A stretch of DNA of 64,000 bases from contig DASXGW010000008.1 in NCBI GenBank assembly GCA_036488875.1, positions 186,001 to 250,000 on the forward strand. The letters run 5' to 3'. Positions 33,691 to 42,254 of the stretch are shown here, one piece after another; within the stretch, counting starts at the first letter, position 1, and every line of letters begins with the position of its first letter. The notes below the pieces were generated by a model. It was not told where the DNA came from. It saw only the letters and a program-made list of their open reading frames with translations, and did no database searches. Position numbers and translations under genes: made by a program. This DNA is from Candidatus Baltobacteraceae bacterium. GTDB taxonomy: Bacteria > Vulcanimicrobiota > Vulcanimicrobiia > Vulcanimicrobiales > Vulcanimicrobiaceae.

Positions 33691-34931
33691 GAGCGCTTCT
33701 CCGCCGGCTCGTGCTCGAAGAGAATCTCGTCGATGCGCGCGCCGATGTCGCGTTCGTCGCTGCCGATGCCCAGCGCCGATTGGTTCACCGTTTCGGAGAC
33801 GATGCGCACGCGCGCCGGCCGGTCGCGGCGCAGCGGCGCGTTGCAGCGCAGCAGCATCTCGCCGGGCGTCGCCTCGGCAGCGGCGACCCGCGCGCCGTCG
33901 ACTTCCACCGCGACGTTGCCTTTGGTCGTTCCCGGCGGCACCGTTACGCGCACGCTCCACGCGCGCACGTCGCGCATCGGCTCGATGGAAAACTCGAGCG
34001 CGCCGTCGGTCCAGCCGTCTTCGTATCCGCCTTTGATCGTGCCGGACTGTCGCACGAATCCAACGATCGGGAGACGCAGCAGCGGAAGCATGCCGATGAT
34101 GCGCCGGCGGTATCGTTCGGCGATCGCCGAGGCTTGCTCGACGCTCTCGGCGCGAACGGGCAGCGTGTCGGCGACGGGTTTGCCGCGCGTCGCTTCGACG
34201 TAGGCGCGCACGACGTCGACCTTGTCGCCGTACGCCGCGACGCGTCCGTCGCGCAGCCAGAGCGCGAGCTCGCATTGCGCCAACACGTCGCCGGTGCTGT
34301 GAGTCACCAATATCGCGGTTTTGCCGCGCGCGCGAAAGCCGTCGAGCCACGCGGAGCATTTTGCGGCGAACCGTTCGTCGCCGACCGACAGCACTTCGTC
34401 GATGAGCAGAATGTCGGGGTCGACCCGAATGGCGGCAGCAAAGGCCAGCCGCATGGTCATGCCTGAGGAGTACGTGCGCATCGGCGCGTCGATGAAATCG
34501 CCCAGCTCCGAGAAGTTGATGACGGCGTCGAGCTCGCCGAAAGCTTGCGCTCGGCTGAGCCCTAAGCTCAAAAGCTCGATGAGTGCGTTTTCGCGGCCGG
34601 TGAAATAGGGATTGAACCCGGCGCCCAGGGCGAGCAGCGGCGCGACCGTGCCGCGCAGGCGCACCTCGCCGCGATCGGGCTTGCTGATGCCGGCCAGGAT
34701 CCGCAAGAGGGTCGATTTGCCCGAACCGTTGACGCCGATGATGCCGAGCGTCTGGCCGCGGGGAACCGTGAACGTCACGTCGTCGAGCGCGTCCACCACG
34801 CCGTAGCGTCCCTCGTGGAGGACGCGCCGAACGACGACGTCTTTAAGCGTTGCTTGCTTTCCCACCGAAGGGAAGCGGTAGCGCTTCGAGACGCCGACGA
34901 CCTCGACGGCATTGTCGCTGACAAAAGACAC
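33687..34931 (-). CDS. wzt: Polysaccharide ABC exporter ATPase (Wzt/TagH-like) with C-terminal carbohydrate-binding-type domain
   Basis: The product has 414 residues from GTG 34931, with AAGGAGC upstream. The ATPase domain carries the teichoic-acid/O-antigen family hallmarks: Walker A GVNGSGKSTL, TVAPLLALGAGFNPYFTGRENA, the signature YSSGMTMRLAFA, and LLIDEVLSVGD. The C-terminal ~150 residues form a beta-rich domain that in Wzt reads the capped glycan. The matching permease (45897-46673) is 11 kb away. The gene heads a four-gene coupled operon. An IS607-type element lies right upstream. Confidence 0.9.
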   Translation of the reverse strand: MSFVSDNAVEVVGVSKRYRFPSVGKQATLKDVVVRRVLHEGRYGVVDALDDVTFTVPRGQTLGIIGVNGSGKSTLLRILAGISKPDRGEVRLRGTVAPLLALGAGFNPYFTGRENALIELLSLGLSRAQAFGELDAVINFSELGDFIDAPMRTYSSGMTMRLAFAAAIRVDPDILLIDEVLSVGDERFAAKCSAWLDGFRARGKTAILVTHSTGDVLAQCELALWLRDGRVAAYGDKVDVVRAYVEATRGKPVADTLPVRAESVEQASAIAERYRRRIIGMLPLLRLPIVGFVRQSGTIKGGYEDGWTDGALEFSIEPMRDVRAWSVRVTVPPGTTKGNVAVEVDGARVAAAEATPGEMLLRCNAPLRRDRPARVRIVSETVNQSALGIGSDERDIGARIDEILFEHEPAEKRS

Positions 34932-35003
34932 TGCCCGCTCCTTCGGTACCGTTCTCGATTTTATCAGCGAATGTCTCATCGCCTCTAAAACCCCTTCCCA
35001 CTT

Positions 35004-36206
35004 CTACGCCGCCGGTTTCACGACGATCTGTTGACCGTCGCCAGCGCCTACGGCTCGGTGGGCTGACACCGGGGAACTCCCGGCGTATTCCAAGTTCTTG
35101 GCCGCGTTCTCATCGCGGTCGTGAGTAACGCCGCACTGGTCGCACGTCCATTGACGCTCTGCCAGCGCGAGCGACTCGTTGATCCAGCCGCATCGCGAGG
35201 TCGAGCAGCGCTTCGATGACGGAAACCACCGATCTACCACCACAACCGTCGACCCGGCCATCGCCGCTTTGTACTCCAACTGCCGCCGAAACTCGAAAAA
35301 GCCGACGTCGGCAATCGAGCGCGAGAGATGTCGATTCGCGAGCATGCCGCTGACATTGAGATCCTCGATGACTATGGTCGCAAAGCGCGTGAGGTGCGTC
35401 GTGAGTTTGTGGAGTGCATCGGCCCGGATGGCAGCGATTCGCCGATGCAATCGTGCCAGCTTGGTTTTTGCTTTGGCACGGTTGCGCGAACCGCGTTGTT
35501 TGCGCGTCACGGCACGCGAGAGTCGTTTAAGCTTATTGAGATACCTCCGAAGTGGTTTGGGTGCGGGAATCTTTGGAGAGCCGTCACTGAGCGTCGCTAG
35601 CGCCGTAATGCCTAGGTCGACGCCGACGACACGCGTATCGGAGCGGGCGTCGACCTGGTACGCAACGTCAATGGAGAAACTCGCGTACCAGATATCGGCC
35701 TCACGGGAGATCACTACCGAGAGAACGCGACCGGCGAAGCGGACTTCTTCGCGCATCGCCACCCAGCCGACGACCGGGAGCTTCACGCGTTTGCCATCGA
35801 TCTGCACCGCGTTCGGGTGGTTCTTATCCGGACCGTTGTCGGCTCGAAAGCGCTCGTTCCGGCCCTTTTTCTTGAATTTTGGTACCCGCACGCGCTTCCA
35901 AGCAAGCTCGCCGCGACGGTACTTCCCTAGGTCGTCGAAGAAGTTCGAAAACGCGCGTCCCAGGTTCTTGACGGCCTGTTGCGGCGCGTTCTTGGTTACC
36001 TCGCGCATCCAAGGAAAGCGCTCGTGCTTGATTGCGTTGAGCATCCTGCGTAGCGCGATCTCGGAAGGCTTCTCACCGGCATCGTAGCGCTGCCTCCATT
36101 CGGCCAGCGCCCAGTTGTATGCGAACCGTGCGACGCCGCAGGCGCGCGTAAAATACGCCGATTGTTCCGGCGTGGGATCGAGTCGGATGCGGTGCGCGAC
36201 GATCAT
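35004..36206 (-). CDS. tnpB: TnpB RNA-guided endonuclease, IS607-associated
   Basis: This 400-residue protein is full length. The RuvC-like triad is intact: D197 in VGVDLGI, E281 in IVIEDLNVSGM, and D365 in DRDENAAKNL. The zinc finger has CSTSRCG and CDQCG. The N-terminus begins AHRIRLDPTPEQ, typical of the OrfB helix-turn-helix. TnpB uses an omega RNA to cut the empty donor site and helps retain the element. Its ATG overlaps the tnpA stop by 4 bp. Confidence 0.95.
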   Translation of the reverse strand: MIVAHRIRLDPTPEQSAYFTRACGVARFAYNWALAEWRQRYDAGEKPSEIALRRMLNAIKHERFPWMREVTKNAPQQAVKNLGRAFSNFFDDLGKYRRGELAWKRVRVPKFKKKGRNERFRADNGPDKNHPNAVQIDGKRVKLPVVGWVAMREEVRFAGRVLSVVISREADIWYASFSIDVAYQVDARSDTRVVGVDLGITALATLSDGSPKIPAPKPLRRYLNKLKRLSRAVTRKQRGSRNRAKAKTKLARLHRRIAAIRADALHKLTTHLTRFATIVIEDLNVSGMLANRHLSRSIADVGFFEFRRQLEYKAAMAGSTVVVVDRWFPSSKRCSTSRCGWINESLALAERQWTCDQCGVTHDRDENAAKNLEYAGSSPVSAHRAVGAGDGQQIVVKPAA

Positions 36207-36766
36207 GGAGCTTCGATAGCCTTAACGGCGTTTCGTGCGCGCCGACCAGCCGAGCGCCGACCGTACAGGCGCGCACAAAAGCCTGTGAGAACGTCGATCA
36301 TATCCTGCACGAGATCGTCGCGCATCTCTGCCCGATCTATGACGACGAGCGTACGACCTGCGGCCAGCAGTGCCGCTTCCAAATACTCCGATCCGAAGCG
36401 GGCGAGCCTGTCGCGATGTTCCACAACAATCGTTTGGACGAATGGATCGCCCAATAACCGCATGAGTTTGGGGCGATGTCCATTCAGGCCCGAGCCGACC
36501 TCGCCGACGGTTTTTACAACGTAAAGCCGTTCGCGCGTCGCGTATTGGGCAAGTCGTCCGAGTTGCCGTTCGAGATCGGATTTCTGATCGGCACTGGAAA
36601 CACGCGCGTAGAGCGCAACGCCGCCGCTGTGAACCTCCGGCGGGTGGACTAGGATAGTGCCGGTGGGAAGCTGGGTCCACGGAACCGGCATCGTTCCGTC
36701 CCGGATCCACCTCCAGGCCGTCTGATAGTGGACGCCATGCTTTTTAGCCCAGGTCGACAAGCGCAT
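36203..36766 (-). CDS. tnpA: IS607-family serine recombinase TnpA
   Basis: The product has 187 residues from ATG 36766. An N-terminal MerR-like helix-turn-helix (WAKKHGVHYQTAWRWIRDGTMP) is followed by the serine-recombinase catalytic domain with nucleophile S57 in ALYARVSSADQK and the later HRDRLARFG motif (arginines of the active site). It moves the element through serine-recombinase chemistry. All key residues are present, so the element may be active. Confidence 0.93.
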   Translation of the reverse strand: MRLSTWAKKHGVHYQTAWRWIRDGTMPVPWTQLPTGTILVHPPEVHSGGVALYARVSSADQKSDLERQLGRLAQYATRERLYVVKTVGEVGSGLNGHRPKLMRLLGDPFVQTIVVEHRDRLARFGSEYLEAALLAAGRTLVVIDRAEMRDDLVQDMIDVLTGFCARLYGRRSAGRRARNAVKAIEAP

Positions 36767-36868
36767 ACGAATACACGTTCGCTGACAATCAGTGAGATTC
36801 CCACCAGTGCGGCTCGGTACCCCAGCGTGCCAGGTCCCGCCGGGAAACGCCGATAACAGCAAAAGCAG
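36767..36868. other. Left end of the IS607 element and upstream region of a glycosyltransferase gene
   Basis: These 102 bp must contain the tnpA promoter, the element boundary, and the promoter or leader of the gene at 36869. No strong Shine-Dalgarno precedes that gene. The insertion has probably altered or replaced its promoter. Confidence 0.4.
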
Positions 36869-39115
36869 ATGAACGAGAACGGTCGCTATCGCGAGCTTGA
36901 AGCACGCGTGCGCGACGAGCGTACGCGCCTGGAGAGCGTGCGTGCCGATTACGAGGTCATCATGCGCAGCCGCTTTCACGCACTGCGCATGTTGTGGTTT
37001 TCGATCAAGCAGCTCTTCGGCGTTTCGAGCCCCTCAGACGTCTACGCGGCGTGGTCGGCCGGCCTCGAGCCGAGCCTGACCGGTGGTCGACGGGCGCAGC
37101 GCGGCAACGGCAAACGCAAGGACGTCGCGCCGACGGCCGCGCTTTCGGAAGAAGAGACGGCCCTGATTTCGTCGTGGAACGAGCGCGTCGCCGCGCGCGC
37201 GATGTCGGAGTCGCCGCTGGTCACCGTGGTCATTCCGTTTTACGATCGCCGCGACCTCACGGTGCGCTGCCTGCAATCGATCGCCGATTCGTGGTTCGAA
37301 TCGCTCGACGTGCAGTTCGTGCTCGTCGACGACGGCTCGACCGACCAAACGAGCGCGGTGGCTACCCGTTTAGACGGCGTCGAGTACGTGCGCAGCGCGA
37401 AGAACGAAGGCTTCGTGCGCGCGTGCAATCGCGGCGCGGCGCTCGCGCGCGGCAAATACGTTTGCTTCGTCAACAACGACACGATCGTGCGCGACGGCTG
37501 GCTCGACTATCTCGTCATGACGCTCGAACACGACGCGTCGGTCGGCATCGCCGGTTCGAAGCTCCTCTTTCCCGACGGGCGGCTGCAAGAGGCGGGCGGC
37601 ATCCTATGGCGCGACGCGACCGGCTGGAACGTCGGGCGCAACGAACACGCCGACGATCCGCGCTACGGGTTCGTGCGCGACGTGGATTACGTGTCGGGCG
37701 CGTCGCTGATCGTGCGCATCGACCTGTTCCGGCGCTTGAACGGATTTTCGGAAGCGCTGCGTCCCGCGTACTACGAAGACGCCGATCTCTGCTTCGGTGC
37801 GCGCGCGCTGGGCTACCGCGTCGTCTATCAACCGCGCTCGGTGCTGGTACACGAAGACGGCGGCAGCTCGACCGATGCATCGTCTGGCGCAAAACGCTTT
37901 CAAGAAATCAACCGGCCCAAGTTTTACGAAAAGTGGAAAGCCGAGCTCGACGATCATTTCGAAAACGCGCGCGCGAACGTTCCCGCGGCGATGCGCCGCC
38001 ACAGCAAAGGCCCGCGCGTGCTGGTCGTCGATTCCTACGTACCGCTTTACGATAAGGAAGCCGGATCGCTGCGATTGCTGCACGTCGTCACGATGCTGCG
38101 GCAGGCCGGCTACGGCGTCGTGTTCTTGCCGGACAACTACGCGCCGCTGCAGCCGTACACGAGCGAGCTGCAGCAGCTCGGCGTCGAGGTGCTGCATCAT
38201 TTCGACGGCGGCCGTACGCCGCAAGAGTCGTTGGAGCACGTGCTGCCGTATATCGACGTCGCGTGGATCAGCCGCACGGAGCTTTACGATAAGTACGAAC
38301 CGCTGCTGCGCCGCAACGCCAACCTCCGGATCATTTACGACACCGTCGACTTGAGTCACGTGCGCAAGAGGCGCAAAGCCGAGGTGCACGGCGAGACCGA
38401 CCGGCAGTGGGAAGAGCTGCAGCGTCAGGAAGCGTCGGCCGCGCGCCGCGCCGACGCCACGATCGCGGTGACGCCCGAGGAGCAAAGCGTGCTCCACGAT
38501 CTCGGCGCGCGCGAGGTGTTCGTGGTGCCGACGATTCACGAGCCGCGCGTCGGCGACGAGCGCGCGTTCGACGCGTCGTCGGGGTTGCTGTTCATCGGCA
38601 ACTACAACCATCCGCCCAACGTCGACGGGGTTCGCTGGCTCTGCCACGACGTGATGCCGATCGTATGGCGCTCGCTCCCGAACGTTCGATTGACCTTGCT
38701 CGGCAGCAACGCGCCGCGCGAAGTTGAGGCGCTAGCCGCCGATCGGGTGAGCGTCGCCGGCTACGTGCGCGACGTCGCGCCGTATTTTCTGCAGAGCCGC
38801 GTCTTCGTCGCGCCGTTGCGCTTCGGTGCGGGGATGAAAGGCAAGATCGGTCAGGCGCTCGAGTACGCGCTGCCGGTCGTCACGACGCCGGTGGGCGCCG
38901 AAGGGCTCAACCTGCGCGACGGAGAGAACGCAACGATCGTCGCCGCGAACCCCGAAGCGTTCGCACAGGCCGTCGTCGCGCTTTATGGTGACGCCGAACG
39001 TTGGCAGCGATACTCGCGTGCGTCGGCGCAAACCCTCGAGCCCTTCACGCCCGAATGGGTACGCCCGCGCCTCCTGGATATCTTCGACCGCGTACGGTCG
39101 TTAGTGCCGCAGTAA
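36869..39115 (+). CDS. GT2-GT4 fusion glycosyltransferase with N-terminal coiled coil
   Basis: This is a 748-residue bifunctional enzyme. A coiled coil occupies residues 1-50 (RYRELEARVRDERTRLESV). The GT2 domain spans about 115-370: VTVVIPFYDRRDLTVRCLQS, LVDDGSTDQT, FVNNDTIVRDGWLDYL and YYEDADLCFGARALGY. A GT4-type (GT-B) domain spans about 385-748: VVDSYVPLYDKEAGS, IYDTVDLSHVRK, FIGNYNHPPNVDGVRWL and FGAGMKGKIGQALEYALPVV. Both domains have their usual active-site motifs, so two successive sugar transfers by one chain are likely. Similar fusions are at 39101, 46654 and 50202. The 3' end overlaps the convergent gene by 15 bp. Confidence 0.9.
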   Translation: MNENGRYRELEARVRDERTRLESVRADYEVIMRSRFHALRMLWFSIKQLFGVSSPSDVYAAWSAGLEPSLTGGRRAQRGNGKRKDVAPTAALSEEETALISSWNERVAARAMSESPLVTVVIPFYDRRDLTVRCLQSIADSWFESLDVQFVLVDDGSTDQTSAVATRLDGVEYVRSAKNEGFVRACNRGAALARGKYVCFVNNDTIVRDGWLDYLVMTLEHDASVGIAGSKLLFPDGRLQEAGGILWRDATGWNVGRNEHADDPRYGFVRDVDYVSGASLIVRIDLFRRLNGFSEALRPAYYEDADLCFGARALGYRVVYQPRSVLVHEDGGSSTDASSGAKRFQEINRPKFYEKWKAELDDHFENARANVPAAMRRHSKGPRVLVVDSYVPLYDKEAGSLRLLHVVTMLRQAGYGVVFLPDNYAPLQPYTSELQQLGVEVLHHFDGGRTPQESLEHVLPYIDVAWISRTELYDKYEPLLRRNANLRIIYDTVDLSHVRKRRKAEVHGETDRQWEELQRQEASAARRADATIAVTPEEQSVLHDLGAREVFVVPTIHEPRVGDERAFDASSGLLFIGNYNHPPNVDGVRWLCHDVMPIVWRSLPNVRLTLLGSNAPREVEALAADRVSVAGYVRDVAPYFLQSRVFVAPLRFGAGMKGKIGQALEYALPVVTTPVGAEGLNLRDGENATIVAANPEAFAQAVVALYGDAERWQRYSRASAQTLEPFTPEWVRPRLLDIFDRVRSLVPQ

Positions 39116-40966
39116 CGCCAGCACGTCGTCTAACGCCGTTCCTACGGCTTCGGGTGAGAAGCGTTGCGCGATCTCGCGTCCGCGTAGCGCGAGCGATTCC
39201 CAGAGCGCGCGATCGTCGTGGGCGCGCGCGATCAGTGCGGCAAGCTCGGCGGGCGCGTTTGCGATCGCCTCCCATTCGCCGGGCGCGAAAATACCTTCGG
39301 CGGCAATCGGCGTCGCCACGACGGGAATGCCGTGCGCGAGTGCGTACACGACCTTCCCTTTCATCCCCGCACCGAAGCGCAGCGGCGCGACGAACACCCG
39401 CGCGCGATCGAGTAGGGCGGCGGGATCGGCGACGTAGCCGGTGACCGCAACGTCGCGCCGCGCGAGCGCGCGAACCGCACGCGTTGGATCGGCGCCGGCG
39501 ATCGTCACCGTGATGCCGGGAACGCGTTGACGCAGCAGCGGCACGACCTCGGAGCAGAGCCACTGCGCTGCGTCGACGTTCGGTGCGTGCGCGTAGTTGC
39601 CTAAGAACACGATACCGTCGCGCGACTCCCAGCCGTCCGGTGCGCGCGGCGGAATTGATTCGATGACCGGCACGACGCTGACGTTACGAACGCCGGCTTC
39701 CGAGAGCGCGTCGCGATCGTTCGTCGTCGTCGTCACAGTAACGGCGGCGCGGCGCGCAATCTTCAACTCGCGCTCGCGCACGGCTTGCCAGCCGGTCTTC
39801 TTTCCCCGCAGGCGCTCTTCGCGCTCGAGCCGCACGTAGTGAACGTCAACGGTATCGAAAATAACCGGAACGTCACGCAGCGCGTCGAGCAGACGTTCCG
39901 CCGGCTCGGGCCGGCAGAGCCATGCGCCATCGATCGCGATGCCGTCGCGTTCGAGTTGGTCGAACGCGGCAGCACCGAATCCAGTGATGACATCGACGCC
40001 GCGCTCGCGCAGCGCATCGGTATATGGCTCGTACGCGGCGCGGTCGATGCTGCCGAAGATGACGTTCCAGCCGCGCGCGCCCATCAGTTCGACCAGCGCG
40101 AAGATGCGGCGCGAGCCGGCGTCACGATCGGTGAACGGCACGTGTTCGTCGACGACGAGCATCGTACGCGTGCCGCCTAGCCGGCGGGCCGCACGATCGA
40201 TGACCGCGGGATCGGGCTCGACGTGTTCGCTCAAGCGCTGCGCCCACTTTTCGACGAAGACGCTGCGATTGCGCTCTTGCAGCGCGCGCGCGTCGGGACG
40301 CGCGTTACTGCCGTAGCTGATGCCTTCGGCGTGATAGACGACCGAACGCGGCTGATAGACGACGCGGCCGCCGCGCTCGCGCAGCCTGAAGCAAAGATCG
40401 GCATCTTCATAAAACGCGGGCGCGAACTCCGGCGCGAAACCGCCGGCTTGCGCGAAAGCCGTTGCGCGCACCATTAGACTTGCCGCCGATCCATAGTCGA
40501 CGTCACGGGCGCTGGCATACCGCCAATCGCCGGGCGAATCGCCGCGGCCGTAGTTCGAACCGCGTCCGTCGCGCCAGATTACGCCGCCCGCTTCGGCGAG
40601 CGTGCCGTCGGCGTAACGCAATTGCGACACGGCGGCCGCAACGCTCGCATTGAGTTCGAGCGTCTCGACGAGCGGCGCAAGCCAGCCGGGCGTTACGATC
40701 GCGTCGTTGTTGAGAAAGTGCAGGTACCTGCCGCGTGCGGCGGCGGCGCCCGCGTTGCTCGCGGCAACGAAACCGCCGTTGCGGTCGAGGCGGATCGTGC
40801 GTACGCCGTCGCACGCCGCGAGAAGCTCGGCGGTAGGATCGGTCGATCCGTCGTCGACGACGATGACTTCCATTTCAATCGCCGGGTCGCGCGAAGCCGC
40901 CAATGCGCGCAGTGCGGCGTTCGTATAGTGCCAGCGGTTAAACGCCGGAACGATAACGGAAACCAC
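39101..40966 (-). CDS. GT2-GT4 fusion glycosyltransferase
   Basis: The product has 621 residues from GTG 40966. The GT2 domain comes first (VSVIVPAFNRWHYTNAAL, VVDDGSTDPT, FLNNDAIVTPGWLAPL, YEDADLCFRLRERGG). The GT4-type domain follows (VVDEHVPFTDRDAGS, FDTVDVHYVRLERE, FLGNYAHAPNVDAAQWL, FGAGMKGKVVYALAHGIPVV). The frame stays open for about 64 codons upstream, to 41158, with Arg-rich sequence of coding-like third positions. It has no ATG, GTG or TTG there, so the true protein may begin earlier at an unusual codon. It overlaps the fusion gene at 36869-39115 tail to tail. Confidence 0.87.
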   Translation of the reverse strand: MVSVIVPAFNRWHYTNAALRALAASRDPAIEMEVIVVDDGSTDPTAELLAACDGVRTIRLDRNGGFVAASNAGAAAARGRYLHFLNNDAIVTPGWLAPLVETLELNASVAAAVSQLRYADGTLAEAGGVIWRDGRGSNYGRGDSPGDWRYASARDVDYGSAASLMVRATAFAQAGGFAPEFAPAFYEDADLCFRLRERGGRVVYQPRSVVYHAEGISYGSNARPDARALQERNRSVFVEKWAQRLSEHVEPDPAVIDRAARRLGGTRTMLVVDEHVPFTDRDAGSRRIFALVELMGARGWNVIFGSIDRAAYEPYTDALRERGVDVITGFGAAAFDQLERDGIAIDGAWLCRPEPAERLLDALRDVPVIFDTVDVHYVRLEREERLRGKKTGWQAVRERELKIARRAAVTVTTTTNDRDALSEAGVRNVSVVPVIESIPPRAPDGWESRDGIVFLGNYAHAPNVDAAQWLCSEVVPLLRQRVPGITVTIAGADPTRAVRALARRDVAVTGYVADPAALLDRARVFVAPLRFGAGMKGKVVYALAHGIPVVATPIAAEGIFAPGEWEAIANAPAELAALIARAHDDRALWESLALRGREIAQRFSPEAVGTALDDVLALLRH

Positions 40967-41150
40967 CGGTATTCCGGCAGCGCCGGCAAAGCGAACGGGA
41001 ACGGGCTTCTTTGGGAGCCGCCATGCGCGTCGCAGCGCGCGCTTACGTCGGGCGGACGCCGTGCGTTCGCGGGCGTTGCGCGCGACCCATCTGCCGGCAC
41101 GGCGAACGAGACCAATCGGGCCGTGGGCCGCGAAGATCGTTCGCGCTTTG

Positions 41151-42254
41151 TTAAATATAGCCGACTCGCTGGAGCATCACGCTGAGCTCGCGCCGGTCGT
41201 TGCCGAGTCCCAGTTGTGCAGGAACCCACGTCACCGATGACACGAGCGTGGCGGTCAGGTGCGGTGTATTCCGTAACGCGGGCGGCACGACAAAGGTAAT
41301 CGTCTGCAGTCCCAACTGTAAGCGTACCGGCGGTCCGGCCGTGACGCCATCGAACGCGCACGACAACGTGACAGGCTTAATGGTTAGCGGTCCGTTCGAC
41401 GGAACGTAGACGTCGAACGCGACCATTTGCGTGCCGGCTGGATTGGCCAGACGAACGCCGGCTCGCTTAGCAAGGAAGCAACACGATGCGCGCGTATCGG
41501 CCGACCACACACCGTCTCGCTGTTGCTGCTGCCAGTTCGCCGGCGGCAGCACGCCGAGTGGAAAGAACGGCGCTTGCAAGGCGGCCGGCGGGATTGCCGC
41601 CGCCTTTGCGCGCGGACCGTTTTTCGAATCGAAGTAGAGATAGCGCAAGATCACGCCGAGCCGGCGAGCGTCGGAGCCGTGCTGCGCCACTCGCAAGCCG
41701 AGAAAGACGAGCACTCGATCGACCAACGACGGCGGCGCCGCGTTTTCTTTTGGAACGTACGCTGTCGCGCTCGTGATGTTGACCGGAATCAGTCCGGTCG
41801 CGCCGCGCAAGGCCGGCGGAAGCGAAATGGTAACCGCAGTCGGCCCATTTGCATCGAGATCGTACCAAGCGCGCTTAGCATCGCCGGGCAACGCAATTCG
41901 CACGCGCTGACCCTCGCTGAACGGTGCCAAATTCGGAACCCAAAAACCGGCGACGAGCTTGTCTGCGGGGCCGTGCTTGCGCACGTACAGCGTTGCTTGC
42001 GCTGCTATCCAGCAGCACGTCAACACCTGCGGCGGCTCGACGTAGAGTCCGTTGAAGTCGAACGACGTGTTGGTCCATCCGCCGGGAACGGCGACGTCAG
42101 GCGGCGCGACGACCGCGTGCACGACGAAATGTGATGGATTGTACGCATCGTTCCGCGGGCCGCACGAAACGAGCAGGCACACCGCGATGACGGCGGTAAT
42201 GTAGCGAAAATGCAGGCGCTGTTGCACGTTTTGCAAGGTCTTGCCGTCGCCCAT
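41151..42254 (-). CDS. Lipoprotein with two beta-sandwich modules, glycan-cluster associated
   Basis: The product has 367 residues from ATG 42254; GTG 42227 would shorten the signal and reduce overlap with the divergent gene. The signal peptide ends in a lipobox (AVIAVCLLVSC). The rest consists of two similar modules, each with a C-C pair (VLTCCWIAAQATL, RASCCFLAKRAGV), a YVP strand, a LPPALR-type segment and a terminal R-x-LGV-L/R-x-LSV-L strand. Such modules appear next to glycosyltransferases and may bind carbohydrate. The function is otherwise unknown. Confidence 0.7.
   Translation of the reverse strand: MGDGKTLQNVQQRLHFRYITAVIAVCLLVSCGPRNDAYNPSHFVVHAVVAPPDVAVPGGWTNTSFDFNGLYVEPPQVLTCCWIAAQATLYVRKHGPADKLVAGFWVPNLAPFSEGQRVRIALPGDAKRAWYDLDANGPTAVTISLPPALRGATGLIPVNITSATAYVPKENAAPPSLVDRVLVFLGLRVAQHGSDARRLGVILRYLYFDSKNGPRAKAAAIPPAALQAPFFPLGVLPPANWQQQQRDGVWSADTRASCCFLAKRAGVRLANPAGTQMVAFDVYVPSNGPLTIKPVTLSCAFDGVTAGPPVRLQLGLQTITFVVPPALRNTPHLTATLVSSVTWVPAQLGLGNDRRELSVMLQRVGYI

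Larger units (their letters stand above)
34990..36800 (-). mobile_element. IS607-type element with tnpA and tnpB
   Basis: The element carries an overlapping tnpA-tnpB pair on the minus strand. The ends are approximate: GTGGGAA occurs (minus strand) just after tnpB (about 34993-35000) and just before tnpA (about 36791-36797), and may lie near the termini. IS607 elements insert without target-site duplications, so boundaries cannot be fixed from one copy. The right end should encode the TnpB guide (omega) RNA across the tnpB 3' end. It sits between the wzt operon and a divergent glycosyltransferase gene. Confidence 0.75.
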
